NCBI RefSeq assembly: GCF_963666665.1 | Contig: NZ_OY762999.1 | Location: forward strand, 4,072,001 to 4,136,000 | Direction: 5' to 3' | DNA from: Maridesulfovibrio sp. | Lineage (GTDB): Bacteria; Desulfobacterota; Desulfovibrionia; Desulfovibrionales; Desulfovibrionaceae | Length of the DNA: 64,000 nt | Translations under genes and position numbers: made by a program | The notes under the pieces: model-generated | The model's database searches: none | Told to the model about the DNA's origin: nothing | What the model saw: the letters and a program-made list of their open reading frames with translations, nothing else | Part shown: piece after piece, positions 33,761-42,598 of the stretch | Position numbering within the stretch: position 1 is the stretch's first letter | Layout: each line of letters begins with the position of its first letter

Positions 33761-36088
33761 ATGGCAACAGAAAAAATATGCATCAGCGGTCTTGAAGAAG
33801 GCGCCCGTATTGAATCCCGCATCCTTGAGGAGCGGATTCAGAAAGCGGTTGCCGATGGAGCCCGCAAGCTTGAAATAGACGCCATGGGCCAACACGGCAT
33901 CGGCGGACGGCTCTGGATTTCCAAGGAAGAACCCATTGAGATCGACGTTATCGGTACTTCCGGTCAGCGTCTCGGTTCCAAGGGCTTCCCCGGTACAACT
34001 ATCAATGTTCACGGTTCAGTTTCCGATGACGTAGGTTGGCTTAACGCCGGTGCTGAAATCATTGTCCACGGCAATGCGTCCAACGGCGCATGTAACGCCA
34101 TGGCTCAGGGTAAGGTTATCATCAACGGCGATATAGGTGCTCGCGGTATGACCATGACCAAGACCAACCCGCGCTTTGATGCCCCGGAGCTTTGGATTCT
34201 TGGCGGTGTTGGTGACTATTTTGCTGAATTCATGGCTGGCGGTACCGCTGTAGTCTGCGGTTACGAAGCACAGAACCCTGAGAATGTTCTCGCTTTCCGT
34301 CCTTGTGTAGGTATGGTTGGCGGCCGTATTTTCGTACGCGGACCCCACGGTGAATTCTCCACAGCCGATGCTATCCTTGAGCCCATCTCTGATGCGGACT
34401 GGGAATGGCTCTGCAGTAACTTGAAAGAGAACCTTGCCAAAATTGGCCGTGAAGATCTTTATGATACCTTGACCGAACGCAAGGAATGGCAGCTCATTCG
34501 CGCCAAGTCCCCATTTGAGAAAACCGGGCGCAAGCGTCGCTCTATGTCTGAGTTCCGTACTCAGGTATGGGATGGCGAGCTTGGGCAGGGTGGCCTCATT
34601 GGTGACCTGACCGACCTTGATCGTTCCCCCATTCCGCTTATCACCCACGGTGAACTGCGCCGTTTTGTTCCGGTCTGGGAAAACCGTAAATATCAGGCTC
34701 CCTGCCAGTCTGCATGTCCTACCGGGATGCCGGTACAGAAGCGCTGGCAGTTGGTCCGTGACGGTCTTGTTGACGAAGCTGTGAACCTTGCTCTTTCTTA
34801 TACTCCTTTTCCCGCCACTGTCTGCGGCTATCTTTGCCCCAACCTCTGTATGACCGGTTGTACCAGAGGGGTGAAGGATATGCTGTCTGTGGATATCACC
34901 AAGCTGGGCCGCGAGGGCGTTAACAGTCCGGCCCCAGAACTGCCGCCCCTTTCCGGTAAGAAAGTAGCGGTTATCGGTGGTGGTCCCGCAGGTATCTCCG
35001 TTGCTTGGCAGATTCGCCGCAAGGGTCACGAAGCAGTTGTATACGATATGGCGGAGAAGCTTGGCGGTAAGATCGCTTCTGCTATTCCTTCCAGCCGTAT
35101 TCCCAAGGAAGTACTGGATGCTGAACTTGAGCGCGTAGCCAAGGTTATTCCTCATGTACACATGCAGAAGAAGCTGACTGCTGACGATTTCGCAGAACTG
35201 CGCCAGAACAACGACGCAGTGGTGCTCGCTATCGGTGCCCAGAAGCCGCGCATCATTCCCATTCCCGGTCATGAGCGCATCACTCCGGCCCTTGAGTTCC
35301 TCAAGAGTGCCATGAAAGGCAAGGCAGAAGTTGGTGAGAAAGTAGTAATCATCGGTGCAGGTAACGTTGGTTGTGACGTTGCTACCGAATGTGCCCGTCT
35401 CGGCGCGAAGGATATTCTGCTTATCGACATTCAGAAGCCTGCCGCTTTCGGTAAAGAGCGTGAAGAAGCTGAGCACGTAGGCGCCAAGTTCCGTTACCCC
35501 TGCTTTACTCAGGAAATCACTGATGAAGGCGTGGTTCTCAAGTCCGGAGAAGTTCTTCCGGCTGATACTGTAATCATGTCCATCGGTGATACTCCGGATA
35601 TCGACTTCCTGCCCGATACCATTGCTCTCGACCGTGGTCACATCGTGGTTAACGAAGATTACCAGACCACCGAACCCGGTGTTTACGCAATCGGTGACGC
35701 AGTGCGTCCCGGTTTGCTGACCCACGCTATCGGTCATGGTCGTGAAACTGCTGAGACTCTCGATGAAATCTTCACCGGCAAGCGTCCTCATGCTGAGCCT
35801 AAAGACGTTATCGATTACAGCCGTATGACCCTCGAATACTTTGATCCGCGCCTCACTCACTTTAAGGATGTTCAGGAATGTGCTCAGGAATGTTCTTCCT
35901 GCGGTTCCTGCCGTGATTGCGGTCTTTGTGAAACCGTCTGCCCGCAGGCGGCAATTTCCCGCAAGGGCGGCGAAGGCAAGGATTTCGAAATGGTCTGCAA
36001 TCCTGAAAAATGTATTGGCTGCGGATTCTGCGCCAATGTATGTCCCTGCGGTATCTGGAATATCGTAGAGAACAGTCCCATGGGATAA
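33761..36088 (+). CDS. glutamate synthase GXGXG domain fused to GltD-like FAD oxidoreductase and 2[4Fe-4S] ferredoxin
   Basis: A 775-aa fusion. The first part (about 1-245) is the GXGXG beta-helix of large GltB (INVHGSVSDDVGWLNAGAEI, GDIGARGMTMTK, ELWILGGVGDYFAEFMAGG). The second (about 290-690) is the small-subunit type, with an N-terminal Cys cluster (PCQSACPTGMP, CGYLCPNLCMTGC), the FAD Rossmann site VAVIGGGPAGIS and the NAD(P)H site VVIIGAGNVGCDVA. The C-terminus (about 705-770) adds Cys motifs CSSCGSCRDCGLCETVCP and CIGCGFCANVCP for ferredoxin-type clusters. Together with the two genes upstream it makes a full glutamate synthase. Electrons may come from NAD(P)H or ferredoxin. ATG 33761 has ACGGAG upstream. 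Confidence 0.94.
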   Translation: MATEKICISGLEEGARIESRILEERIQKAVADGARKLEIDAMGQHGIGGRLWISKEEPIEIDVIGTSGQRLGSKGFPGTTINVHGSVSDDVGWLNAGAEIIVHGNASNGACNAMAQGKVIINGDIGARGMTMTKTNPRFDAPELWILGGVGDYFAEFMAGGTAVVCGYEAQNPENVLAFRPCVGMVGGRIFVRGPHGEFSTADAILEPISDADWEWLCSNLKENLAKIGREDLYDTLTERKEWQLIRAKSPFEKTGRKRRSMSEFRTQVWDGELGQGGLIGDLTDLDRSPIPLITHGELRRFVPVWENRKYQAPCQSACPTGMPVQKRWQLVRDGLVDEAVNLALSYTPFPATVCGYLCPNLCMTGCTRGVKDMLSVDITKLGREGVNSPAPELPPLSGKKVAVIGGGPAGISVAWQIRRKGHEAVVYDMAEKLGGKIASAIPSSRIPKEVLDAELERVAKVIPHVHMQKKLTADDFAELRQNNDAVVLAIGAQKPRIIPIPGHERITPALEFLKSAMKGKAEVGEKVVIIGAGNVGCDVATECARLGAKDILLIDIQKPAAFGKEREEAEHVGAKFRYPCFTQEITDEGVVLKSGEVLPADTVIMSIGDTPDIDFLPDTIALDRGHIVVNEDYQTTEPGVYAIGDAVRPGLLTHAIGHGRETAETLDEIFTGKRPHAEPKDVIDYSRMTLEYFDPRLTHFKDVQECAQECSSCGSCRDCGLCETVCPQAAISRKGGEGKDFEMVCNPEKCIGCGFCANVCPCGIWNIVENSPMG

Positions 36089-36150
36089 TATAAAGTCTTA
36101 AAGAATAGGAGAACCGGGCGGTCCGGTGATCCTGTATGGATTCTAAGATG

Positions 36151-36183
36151 AAAGCCCTGCTGAAGTGATTCGGCAGGGCTTTT
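36151..36183 (+). terminator. rho-independent terminator after the glutamate synthase operon
   Basis: A 10-bp perfect stem, AAAGCCCTGC with GCAGGGCTTT, is followed by TATTG. It is shared with the convergent pseudouridine synthase gene. Confidence 0.85.
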
Positions 36184-36188
36184 ATTGT

Positions 36189-36848
36189 TTAAAACAAGGG
36201 CGCAATCTTAAATTCCATTTTTTCTTTTGTCTTCGGATGCTCAAAGCAGAGATATCCGGCGTGCAGCTTGAGCTGTCCGGGCTCAGTGCCGGAGCCGTAG
36301 AGTCTGTCACCTACGATGGGACAGCCGAGTCCTTGGGGATGGGCTGAATGCACTCTTAATTGATGGGTTCGCCCTGTCAGCGGGGTGAATTCCACTCGGG
36401 TCATGCCGTCTTCAATCCCCAGCTTGCGCCAGTGGGTGATGCCCAGTTTGCCGTGAATCGGATCGTAGACCTGATACGGGCGGTTATAGGGATCAAGGCG
36501 GAAAGCCATCTCAATAACTCCGCTGTCTTCCTTTACTATACCTTCCAATAAGGCTTCATATCTCTTCTTTACTTGCCTTTGCTGGAACTGTTCCATCAGT
36601 TCCCGCACTGCCCGGGAAGTCAATCCCAGTACCAGTAATCCTGAAGTATCCATATCCAGACGGTGTACGGTGGGGAATTTGCGACATTCCGGGAACATTT
36701 TCTGGACTCGCGTTACAACGCAATCCTGATTCTCAGGTCCACGTCCGGGCACGGAAAGAAGCCCGCTGGGTTTGTTGACCACCACAATTTTGCGGTCCGC
36801 ATAGACTATGTCGAGAAGTTTTTCGTCGTTCATCAGTTTTAAGTCCAT
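36189..36848 (-). CDS. RluA-family pseudouridine synthase
   Basis: About 219 aa, the catalytic domain only. IVVVNKPSGLLSVPGR, then the active-site motif HRLDMDTSGLLVL (catalytic Asp), then YEALLEG and LTGRTHQLRVHSA are all present. It isomerises uridine in rRNA or tRNA; the closest memory is the RluA (23S U746/tRNA U32) group. There is no S4 domain. The start is uncertain: TTG 36860, ATG 36848 and ATG 36833 are all in frame with weak ribosome sites. A stand-alone homologue of the N-terminal domain found in long RluA enzymes is at 26120-26878. Confidence 0.93.
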   Translation of the reverse strand: MDLKLMNDEKLLDIVYADRKIVVVNKPSGLLSVPGRGPENQDCVVTRVQKMFPECRKFPTVHRLDMDTSGLLVLGLTSRAVRELMEQFQQRQVKKRYEALLEGIVKEDSGVIEMAFRLDPYNRPYQVYDPIHGKLGITHWRKLGIEDGMTRVEFTPLTGRTHQLRVHSAHPQGLGCPIVGDRLYGSGTEPGQLKLHAGYLCFEHPKTKEKMEFKIAPLF

Positions 36849-36860
36849 TTTTTTAGACAA

Positions 36861-37425
36861 AGTTTAGCTATCAGTATTTATAATGGAAGAGTGTGAATAC
36901 AGCAAATGGATTTAAATGTGAAGAAATAAGTTATTTGCTGTTCATTCAGAATTGTAAACTGTGTTGAGCTTATAAATTCGATTTTTATTCGTATTATAAG
37001 TCTTTTTCGAGAATGAAAATGGTGATTTTGAGGTCTGAAAGGAAATAACCCTGTATTTCCTACTGCAGTAAAGGGATATTGCTCTTGTTGAACCCGGGTT
37101 CAGTGTTGAATTAGGGGTAAAATATAGTGTTACGAAACTAGAATTGTTATACATATGTCAAAAAAATGGTTGTGAAAAAAATATCTATAAGCAATATGAG
37201 GGGTTAAGGGGTGTTTTGTACAAAATTTCACAAATAGCTTATTTTTTTGATTGCATAATCAAATTGAGAGGACTATTACTTGATCAACGGATCAAGAACA
37301 GGTCCTCTTAGAAAAAATGGACGGAAAAAATATCCGGACGTTTTCATAAAGGTAAAAAAATAATTTTCATAAATAAGGTTTCAAATCTTTAACTTCCACC
37401 TCCAAGGTGGGACGGGTAATAAGAG
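36861..37425. other. AT-rich non-coding gap with a nested hairpin
   Basis: About 565 bases with no credible gene. A nested inverted repeat, AGAGGAC (37267-37273) with GTCCTCT (37302-37308), encloses CTTGATC (37279-37285) with GATCAAG (37290-37296). A small stem, CCACCT-CCA-AGGTGG, is near 37396-37410, just before the next start codon. The rest shows nothing that I can assign. Confidence 0.45.
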
Positions 37426-37767
37426 ATGAAAAAAATGAGCGTACTTTTTCTTTTACTCCTGGTGATTGTGGCTGCTGCAGCAACTTCCGAAACTCTGGAT
37501 TTCAAATCCAAAGACGTAACCACTGTTGCTGAAGCGCGTGTGTCCGGTGCTGACACCAAAGCAGTTGTAAAAGGACACATTGTAAGAAAGATCAACGACA
37601 ATAAATACGTATTTCAGGACAAGACCGGTGAAATCATCATCGACCTCAGCCCGAAAGCGGGATCCCTCCCTGCTGACGTTAATGCTGAGATCGAGATTGA
37701 AGGCAGGGTCGAGCAGGATCTCGTCTTCGCCGGAATCGAAGCCCAGAAAATATCCGTTATCAACTAA
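37426..37767 (+). CDS. YgiW/YdeI-type periplasmic OB-fold (BOF) protein
   Basis: A 113-aa secreted protein with signal peptide (MKKMSVLFLLLLVIVAAAAT). The BOF core shows VTTVAEARVSGADTKAVVKG, KYVFQDKTGEIIIDL and AEIEIEGRVEQDL. Family members help survival of peroxide, cadmium and acid stress and may bind small ligands. Its leader has two hairpins (37267-37308 and about 37396-37410), so post-transcriptional control is possible. A strong terminator follows. Confidence 0.9.
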   Translation: MKKMSVLFLLLLVIVAAAATSETLDFKSKDVTTVAEARVSGADTKAVVKGHIVRKINDNKYVFQDKTGEIIIDLSPKAGSLPADVNAEIEIEGRVEQDLVFAGIEAQKISVIN

Positions 37768-37849
37768 GACGGACCTCACAGGAATAATTATTCCGAACCA
37801 GAAAGGTCGCTAATCCGACTCTCTTGAATCTGAATTGTCAGCAGTTTTC

Positions 37850-37883
37850 AAAGCCGCGTCCGAGGACGCGGCCTTTCTGTTTT
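37850..37883 (+). terminator. rho-independent terminator after the OB-fold gene
   Basis: A 9-bp GC stem, GCCGCGTCC-GA-GGACGCGGC (37853-37872), is flanked by AAA and TTT. It also faces the convergent kinase gene. Confidence 0.85.
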
Positions 37884-37928
37884 TAGGGCCCTAGAGCTGA
37901 GTTTATACTTCGCTTCGGGGTCTTTTAT

Positions 37929-40253
37929 TTATCTGAAATACGGGCTGCACAGCTCATTGATGGTGCTGATGATTTTGTCCTTGGACACTGGCTTGGTCAG
38001 GAAGGAGTCACAGCCTGCTTCAAGTATTTTGTGCTTTGCTTCAGTCAGGGCATGGGCGGTGAGGGCGACAATGATGCTCGGTTTTCTCTCGGCCCGGTTT
38101 TCCCAGTCTCTAATTTTTCTGGTGCACTCGTAACCGTCCATTACCGGCATTTCAATATCCATAAATATCAGGTCAAAGCTATGGGTGCTGGCCTGCCCGA
38201 AACCTTCTTCACCATTATGGGCAATTCTGAGGTTATGGGGCATGTCTTTGAAAAAGAGCTGGATCAGCATGCAGTTGGCTTTGTTGTCTTCCACAAGCAA
38301 AATGTCGAGAGGGCGAATTCTGCCCGGGGGCTGGACTGGAATAGGTTGCTGCTGCGTATTTGTTTTGCTTAGGGCTTTTTTTGCCGAATTCTCAAGGGAG
38401 TGCATGTCCAGCGGTGCCAGTAGAACACTTCCGTGGAATTCCTTAATATAATCCTGCCCGACCGTGGTGATCAGAATGATTTTTTCTTCATCGATCTGCA
38501 TGGCCCTTAATTCGTCCAGAGTCCGCTGTCTTTTCCAGTCGTGGATGTTTCCGCGGACAATGACCAGATCATAAGGGGAGTTTGATTTTCGGCTGTTTTC
38601 GATAAAGCTGCGGCCTTCCTCCATACTCTGGGCTTTGCTGATTCTTTTGGTCCTTGTGCTGATCCTGATGGCAAGAGCCTGACGGGAGTAGTCCTGATCG
38701 TTAATGATCAGGATGGATTTCCCGCGTAGAGGTGAGTTGGATATGGAAACCCGGGGGTCTTTTTCAAAGGGAAGTTCCATGTGCACGGTGGTTCCGAATC
38801 CCTTACGGCTTTCAAGCCAGATTCTTCCGCCCATGGCCTCGCACAGGGATTTACATATGGAAAGGCCAAGTCCGGTCCCGCCGTACTTGCGAGTAGTGGA
38901 GGAGTCGGCCTGAGTGAAGCGGTCAAAAATAGAGTCCAGTTTATCGTCCTCTATGCCGATTCCGCTGTCCTTGACTGCAAAATGGATTTTAAGCGCCCCG
39001 TCTTTATCTGCCATATCCGGCTGAACAAGAGAGGTCTCTACGACAACGAAGCCTCTTTCCGTGAATTTGATGGCATTACCTATGAGGTTGACGAAAATCT
39101 GCTGCAGCCTTGAGGGATCGCCCATGAGCTGCTCTGGTACATCCCGGTTGATGTTATACGCCAGTTCCAGACCTTTGCCGTGTCCGGCATGGGCGGTAAC
39201 CTTGAAGGCCTTGCCGATAATCCGGTCGAGATTGAGGTCTCTTTTTTCAAAGGCAACTTCACCGGCCTCGATTTTACTCAGGTCAAGAATTTCGTTGATT
39301 AAGTGAAGCAGGGATTCTCCGGATTCCTGAAGTATTTCCACAAATCTGCGTTGTTCATCGTCCAGATTTGAGTCAGCGAGAATCTCAGCCATGCCGAGAA
39401 TTGCGTTCATAGGGGTTCGTATCTCGTGGCTCATGGCAGCCAGAAATTGGGATTTGGCGCGGGTTCCCTTGGCTGCTTCCACTGCCATCGCTTCAGATTT
39501 GGCAATAGCTTTGACCAACAGTTGGTTGGCTGATTCAAGTTCGTGGGTCCGTTCCTGAACATTAACCTCCAGATTTTTGTAGAGGCTTTCAAGATTGCGG
39601 CTCATGTGGTTGAAGTTAAGAGCTAGAATCCCGATTTCATCCATGCGGGAACCGACATCTACCGTGACAAATTTCCTTCTGGCAATCTTTCTGGTGTTGT
39701 TGGCCAGCATTCGGAGCGGGGAGATCAGGATTCGCTGGAAAAAGGCGTCCAGAGCAATAATGGTGCAGAGCATGCAAGCGGTGAAAAGAATTGTCAGGCT
39801 GACCGTGTTCTCACGGATTTCGTTTCTGACTTTATCCAGCTTCATGCCGATTTCAACCCTTCCTATATGTTCCTGACCGCTAATAATCGGTCGCGAGACA
39901 ATTAGTACATTGGCTCCGTATGAAGGTGTGTTTTTAGATATATGGGATTTGGATACGATATTTCCCGACTGCAGGATGGGGTTTCCTTCGCGGTTGTAAA
40001 TTTCGCAGAAAGCAACTTGCGGTGATTGTTCGATGGAGAGGGCAAGGTCTTCGATAAGGAAGAAGCTGAAACGGGGCAGGTATTCGGCGCAGGAACGTGC
40101 TGCAAGGGAGGCTATCCGGTTGCCGTGTTCGTAGAGACTGTCTTCAAGCAGCCTCTTTTGGGAATCAACAATGTAATATCCCAGCATAAAAAAGAAGAGC
40201 AGCAGGATAAGGCCGGTGCCTATAGATATTTTAAACCGTAAGCTGTCCTTCAT
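37929..40253 (-). CDS. hybrid sensor histidine kinase (BarA-like)
   Basis: A 774-aa inner-membrane kinase. TM helices lie at about 8-28 and 155-180 around a small periplasmic domain. HAMP (about 180-235) leads to HisKA with AMSHEIRTPMN (His276) and a HATPase with GTGLGLSICKS. Next comes a degenerate receiver (about 510-630; LVIVRGN in place of the phospho-Asp). A canonical receiver (about 650-770) has ILLVEDNKANC and FMDIEMPVMDG. No HPt domain is present, so a separate HPt or regulator must take the phosphate. The gene lies 50 bases downstream of a BMP-family binding protein gene on the same strand; that protein may be its sensor partner. Confidence 0.93.
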   Translation of the reverse strand: MKDSLRFKISIGTGLILLLFFFMLGYYIVDSQKRLLEDSLYEHGNRIASLAARSCAEYLPRFSFFLIEDLALSIEQSPQVAFCEIYNREGNPILQSGNIVSKSHISKNTPSYGANVLIVSRPIISGQEHIGRVEIGMKLDKVRNEIRENTVSLTILFTACMLCTIIALDAFFQRILISPLRMLANNTRKIARRKFVTVDVGSRMDEIGILALNFNHMSRNLESLYKNLEVNVQERTHELESANQLLVKAIAKSEAMAVEAAKGTRAKSQFLAAMSHEIRTPMNAILGMAEILADSNLDDEQRRFVEILQESGESLLHLINEILDLSKIEAGEVAFEKRDLNLDRIIGKAFKVTAHAGHGKGLELAYNINRDVPEQLMGDPSRLQQIFVNLIGNAIKFTERGFVVVETSLVQPDMADKDGALKIHFAVKDSGIGIEDDKLDSIFDRFTQADSSTTRKYGGTGLGLSICKSLCEAMGGRIWLESRKGFGTTVHMELPFEKDPRVSISNSPLRGKSILIINDQDYSRQALAIRISTRTKRISKAQSMEEGRSFIENSRKSNSPYDLVIVRGNIHDWKRQRTLDELRAMQIDEEKIILITTVGQDYIKEFHGSVLLAPLDMHSLENSAKKALSKTNTQQQPIPVQPPGRIRPLDILLVEDNKANCMLIQLFFKDMPHNLRIAHNGEEGFGQASTHSFDLIFMDIEMPVMDGYECTRKIRDWENRAERKPSIIVALTAHALTEAKHKILEAGCDSFLTKPVSKDKIISTINELCSPYFR

Positions 40254-40303
40254 TCCAGTACAATAACCATGTTTTGAATTTACCTTGGTGCGGTCCGTAG
40301 TTT

Positions 40304-41293
40304 CTATTTGGGATTTTTCCGGTATTGGACCTTTATTTCGCCGTTTATTATTTTGTTCCTGATATCATCGATTGTTTTTAATACAGCAGTGGGGATTTTG
40401 TCTCGAGTGTATTTCATTTCACTCAATCCTACACCGTTCTGCTTTAAGCCGTAGCTGGTGGGGCCGGATTTGAATTTTCCCTGCATAACTGCCTTCAGTT
40501 CATTGTAGGCTGCTACGTCCAGTTTCTTGATCATACTGGTCAATACGAAACCTTTGGCCAGTGAATCCTGATCCGAATCAACACCGATAGCGTATTTGCC
40601 GCTGCGTCGGGCTGCTTCAATTACACCGTTTCCGGTAAGTCCGGCAACAGTGAAAACAATGTCTGCTCCGGCTTTGTACTGCCCCATGGCAACATTGTAG
40701 CCCTTGGCCGGAGCATTGAATCCTGAAAAGTCTCCCAGCGGACTCAGGTAGGTCACTTCGACTTTAATGTCAGGGACAGCATATTTTGCCCCGTCCACAT
40801 AGCCTTGTTCAAATTTACGGACCGGAGGAACCGGGGTTGCTCCGATGAATCCTATTTTGCCGGTCTTGCTGGTCAGTGCCGCTAACGCCCCGGCCAGAAA
40901 GGATCCTTCACCCTGCTCAAAGAAGACCGACGAAACATTTTCCATTCCATCCAAAGGAACTTCGCTGATGATGAATTTTTTATTCGGAAACTTCGGGGCC
41001 GTCTTTTTTACCAGTTCCGCATGCTGAGCACCTACAAGGATCAGGATATCTGACTGTTTGATAAGATTGGTGAAATCTTCGATTCTGGATTCGCCGTCCA
41101 CTTCCGGCTCAAGAATGATTAATTTAAAATTGAATTCCTGCTGTGCTCTGCGGATTCCGCCATAAGACATATCATTAAATGAAAGGTCGCCAAGACCTGA
41201 AGCTCCGGTAACAAAACCTACTACGGGCTGGTCCGCCCAAGCTGTCCCTATTGCAAAAAACAAGAATAAAATTGCGACAAAAATTTTTTTCAT
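40304..41293 (-). CDS. BMP-family periplasmic binding protein (PnrA-like)
   Basis: A 329-aa secreted protein with signal peptide (MKKIFVAILFLFFAIGTAWA). The BMP family core shows GFVTGASGLGDLSFNDMSYG, then IGFIGATPVPPVRKFEQGYV and AKGYNVAMGQYKAGADIVFT. PnrA-like proteins bind purine nucleosides. The usual lipobox Cys is absent, so it would be soluble rather than a lipoprotein. ATG 41293 has GGGG upstream; the longer start at 41338 has none. No ABC transporter permease or ATPase gene is near, and a sensor kinase follows, so a receptor role is more likely than transport. Confidence 0.9.
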   Translation of the reverse strand: MKKIFVAILFLFFAIGTAWADQPVVGFVTGASGLGDLSFNDMSYGGIRRAQQEFNFKLIILEPEVDGESRIEDFTNLIKQSDILILVGAQHAELVKKTAPKFPNKKFIISEVPLDGMENVSSVFFEQGEGSFLAGALAALTSKTGKIGFIGATPVPPVRKFEQGYVDGAKYAVPDIKVEVTYLSPLGDFSGFNAPAKGYNVAMGQYKAGADIVFTVAGLTGNGVIEAARRSGKYAIGVDSDQDSLAKGFVLTSMIKKLDVAAYNELKAVMQGKFKSGPTSYGLKQNGVGLSEMKYTRDKIPTAVLKTIDDIRNKIINGEIKVQYRKNPK

Positions 41294-41455
41294 AATTACC
41301 CCGGAGTAATGAAAGCTGTGTAGTGCAGCAATGAACATGCCTTTAAGGTCTGTCTTATTTTTAGAAGTATCTTCAATAAAACGTAACTTAATATAAAAGT
41401 GTAATTTATAAAAGGTTATTTCCGCAAGCTCTGCATATGTCTTTTCAATGAAGAA

Positions 41456-41483
41456 ATCCCGGCAAAATTAATTTTGCCGGGAT
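41456..41483 (-). terminator. palindromic terminator after the EamA gene
   Basis: A 14-bp perfect palindrome with no loop bases (41456-41469 with 41470-41483), followed on the minus strand by TTCTTCATTG. It lies 26 bases past the EamA stop. Confidence 0.65.
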
Positions 41484-41508
41484 TAAATATAAACTGAGGA
41501 TAATAAGA

Positions 41509-42456
41509 TTAGTTTTTTTGTTTTAAAAGTGACCCGTGAGGGGTGACGATCATGGATTTCCAGTTAATCTTTCCTCCGATTTGGGCAAGTCCTACCCCGG
41601 CGAAGATGACAACTGAGGCCAGCCGTTGTGTGAAATTCAGTGTTTCACCCAACAGAAACCATCCGAAAAATGCTGCAATGGCCGGTACAAGGTTGATGAA
41701 AGCTGAGGCTTTTCCTGCAGGCAGGCGGCTCATTCCTACATTATAAAGTCCAAATGCGCCGAGGGTGACGAAGGCCCCGAGGTATCCGGCAACTAGGATA
41801 ACATGCAGCGGGTTCTGCCCGAGACCGTCCCGGATAAGCAGGTACATGCCTGGCAGGAAAAATATGCATCCGGCACTGTTTTGGACTGCGGTCAGAGTCC
41901 ATGGACCGTAGCTGGCGGAGAGCCTTTTTACCAGCAGCATATATCCCGCAGCACAAACCATGGCTAGAAGTTCAAGCATATTTCCCAGTGCCGGGTTTGA
42001 GCCGTTACCGGAGGGACTGCCGCTCAAGGTCAATGCTGCAACTCCAAGCATGGAGAGAGCAAGCCCTATCCATCCGGCCAGGGTTGTTTTTTCCTTGAAA
42101 AAGAATCCTGCTCCGGCTGAAACCATCAGCGGTAGGGAGGCGGAGATCAATCCGGCCTGTGTGGCGGTGGTGAAGGTCAGGGCATAGGATTCTGAGAGGA
42201 AGTAAAGACAGGGCATGAATAAAGCCATTATGGCAAGTGCAAATCTGTCCTTTCCTTTTTTTACCGGGCCAGCAAGTTTTGAAATGAAGGGGGTGAGCAC
42301 TAGGGTGGCTATTCCCGTGCGCATCCACATTACCGCCCACGGATTCAAATTTCCTACAAGATGTTTCATTGCCGCAAAAGAACTTCCCCAAAGCAGCACC
42401 GCCGCCAGTATGGAAAATACAGGAATTATAGATGTGTTCGATTTGTTTGCGTTCAT
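41509..42456 (-). CDS. EamA/DMT-family exporter
   Basis: A 315-aa inner-membrane protein with ten predicted helices in two EamA halves. The N-terminal half has AAVLLWGSSFAAMKHLVG and AVMWMRTGIATLVL. The second has VTLGAFGLYNVGMSRLPAGK and the typical AFINLVPAIAAFFGWFLLGE. Substrate unknown; relatives export amino acids or metabolites. It faces away from the hemerythrin gene. An AraC regulator nearby may control it. Confidence 0.93.
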   Translation of the reverse strand: MNANKSNTSIIPVFSILAAVLLWGSSFAAMKHLVGNLNPWAVMWMRTGIATLVLTPFISKLAGPVKKGKDRFALAIMALFMPCLYFLSESYALTFTTATQAGLISASLPLMVSAGAGFFFKEKTTLAGWIGLALSMLGVAALTLSGSPSGNGSNPALGNMLELLAMVCAAGYMLLVKRLSASYGPWTLTAVQNSAGCIFFLPGMYLLIRDGLGQNPLHVILVAGYLGAFVTLGAFGLYNVGMSRLPAGKASAFINLVPAIAAFFGWFLLGETLNFTQRLASVVIFAGVGLAQIGGKINWKSMIVTPHGSLLKQKN

Positions 42457-42598
42457 ATTTTTCTCCTTAAAGAGAAAAGTAGCCGCTTGTTTGACCTTGG
42501 TCTTGGAAAAAATTGCTCTTGGATAATGGTGAAAAAATAATAGAAATGATGATTCGAATATGTAGGTGTTCTTTTGTAGCGAAAAGGAGGCTATGCAT

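Noticed and set aside
34016..35860. 614-codon open frame opposite the glutamate synthase fusion gene
   Set aside because: The real gene has clear Rossmann and Fe-S motifs. The reverse frame shows no domain and arises from low stop-codon density in a highly biased gene.
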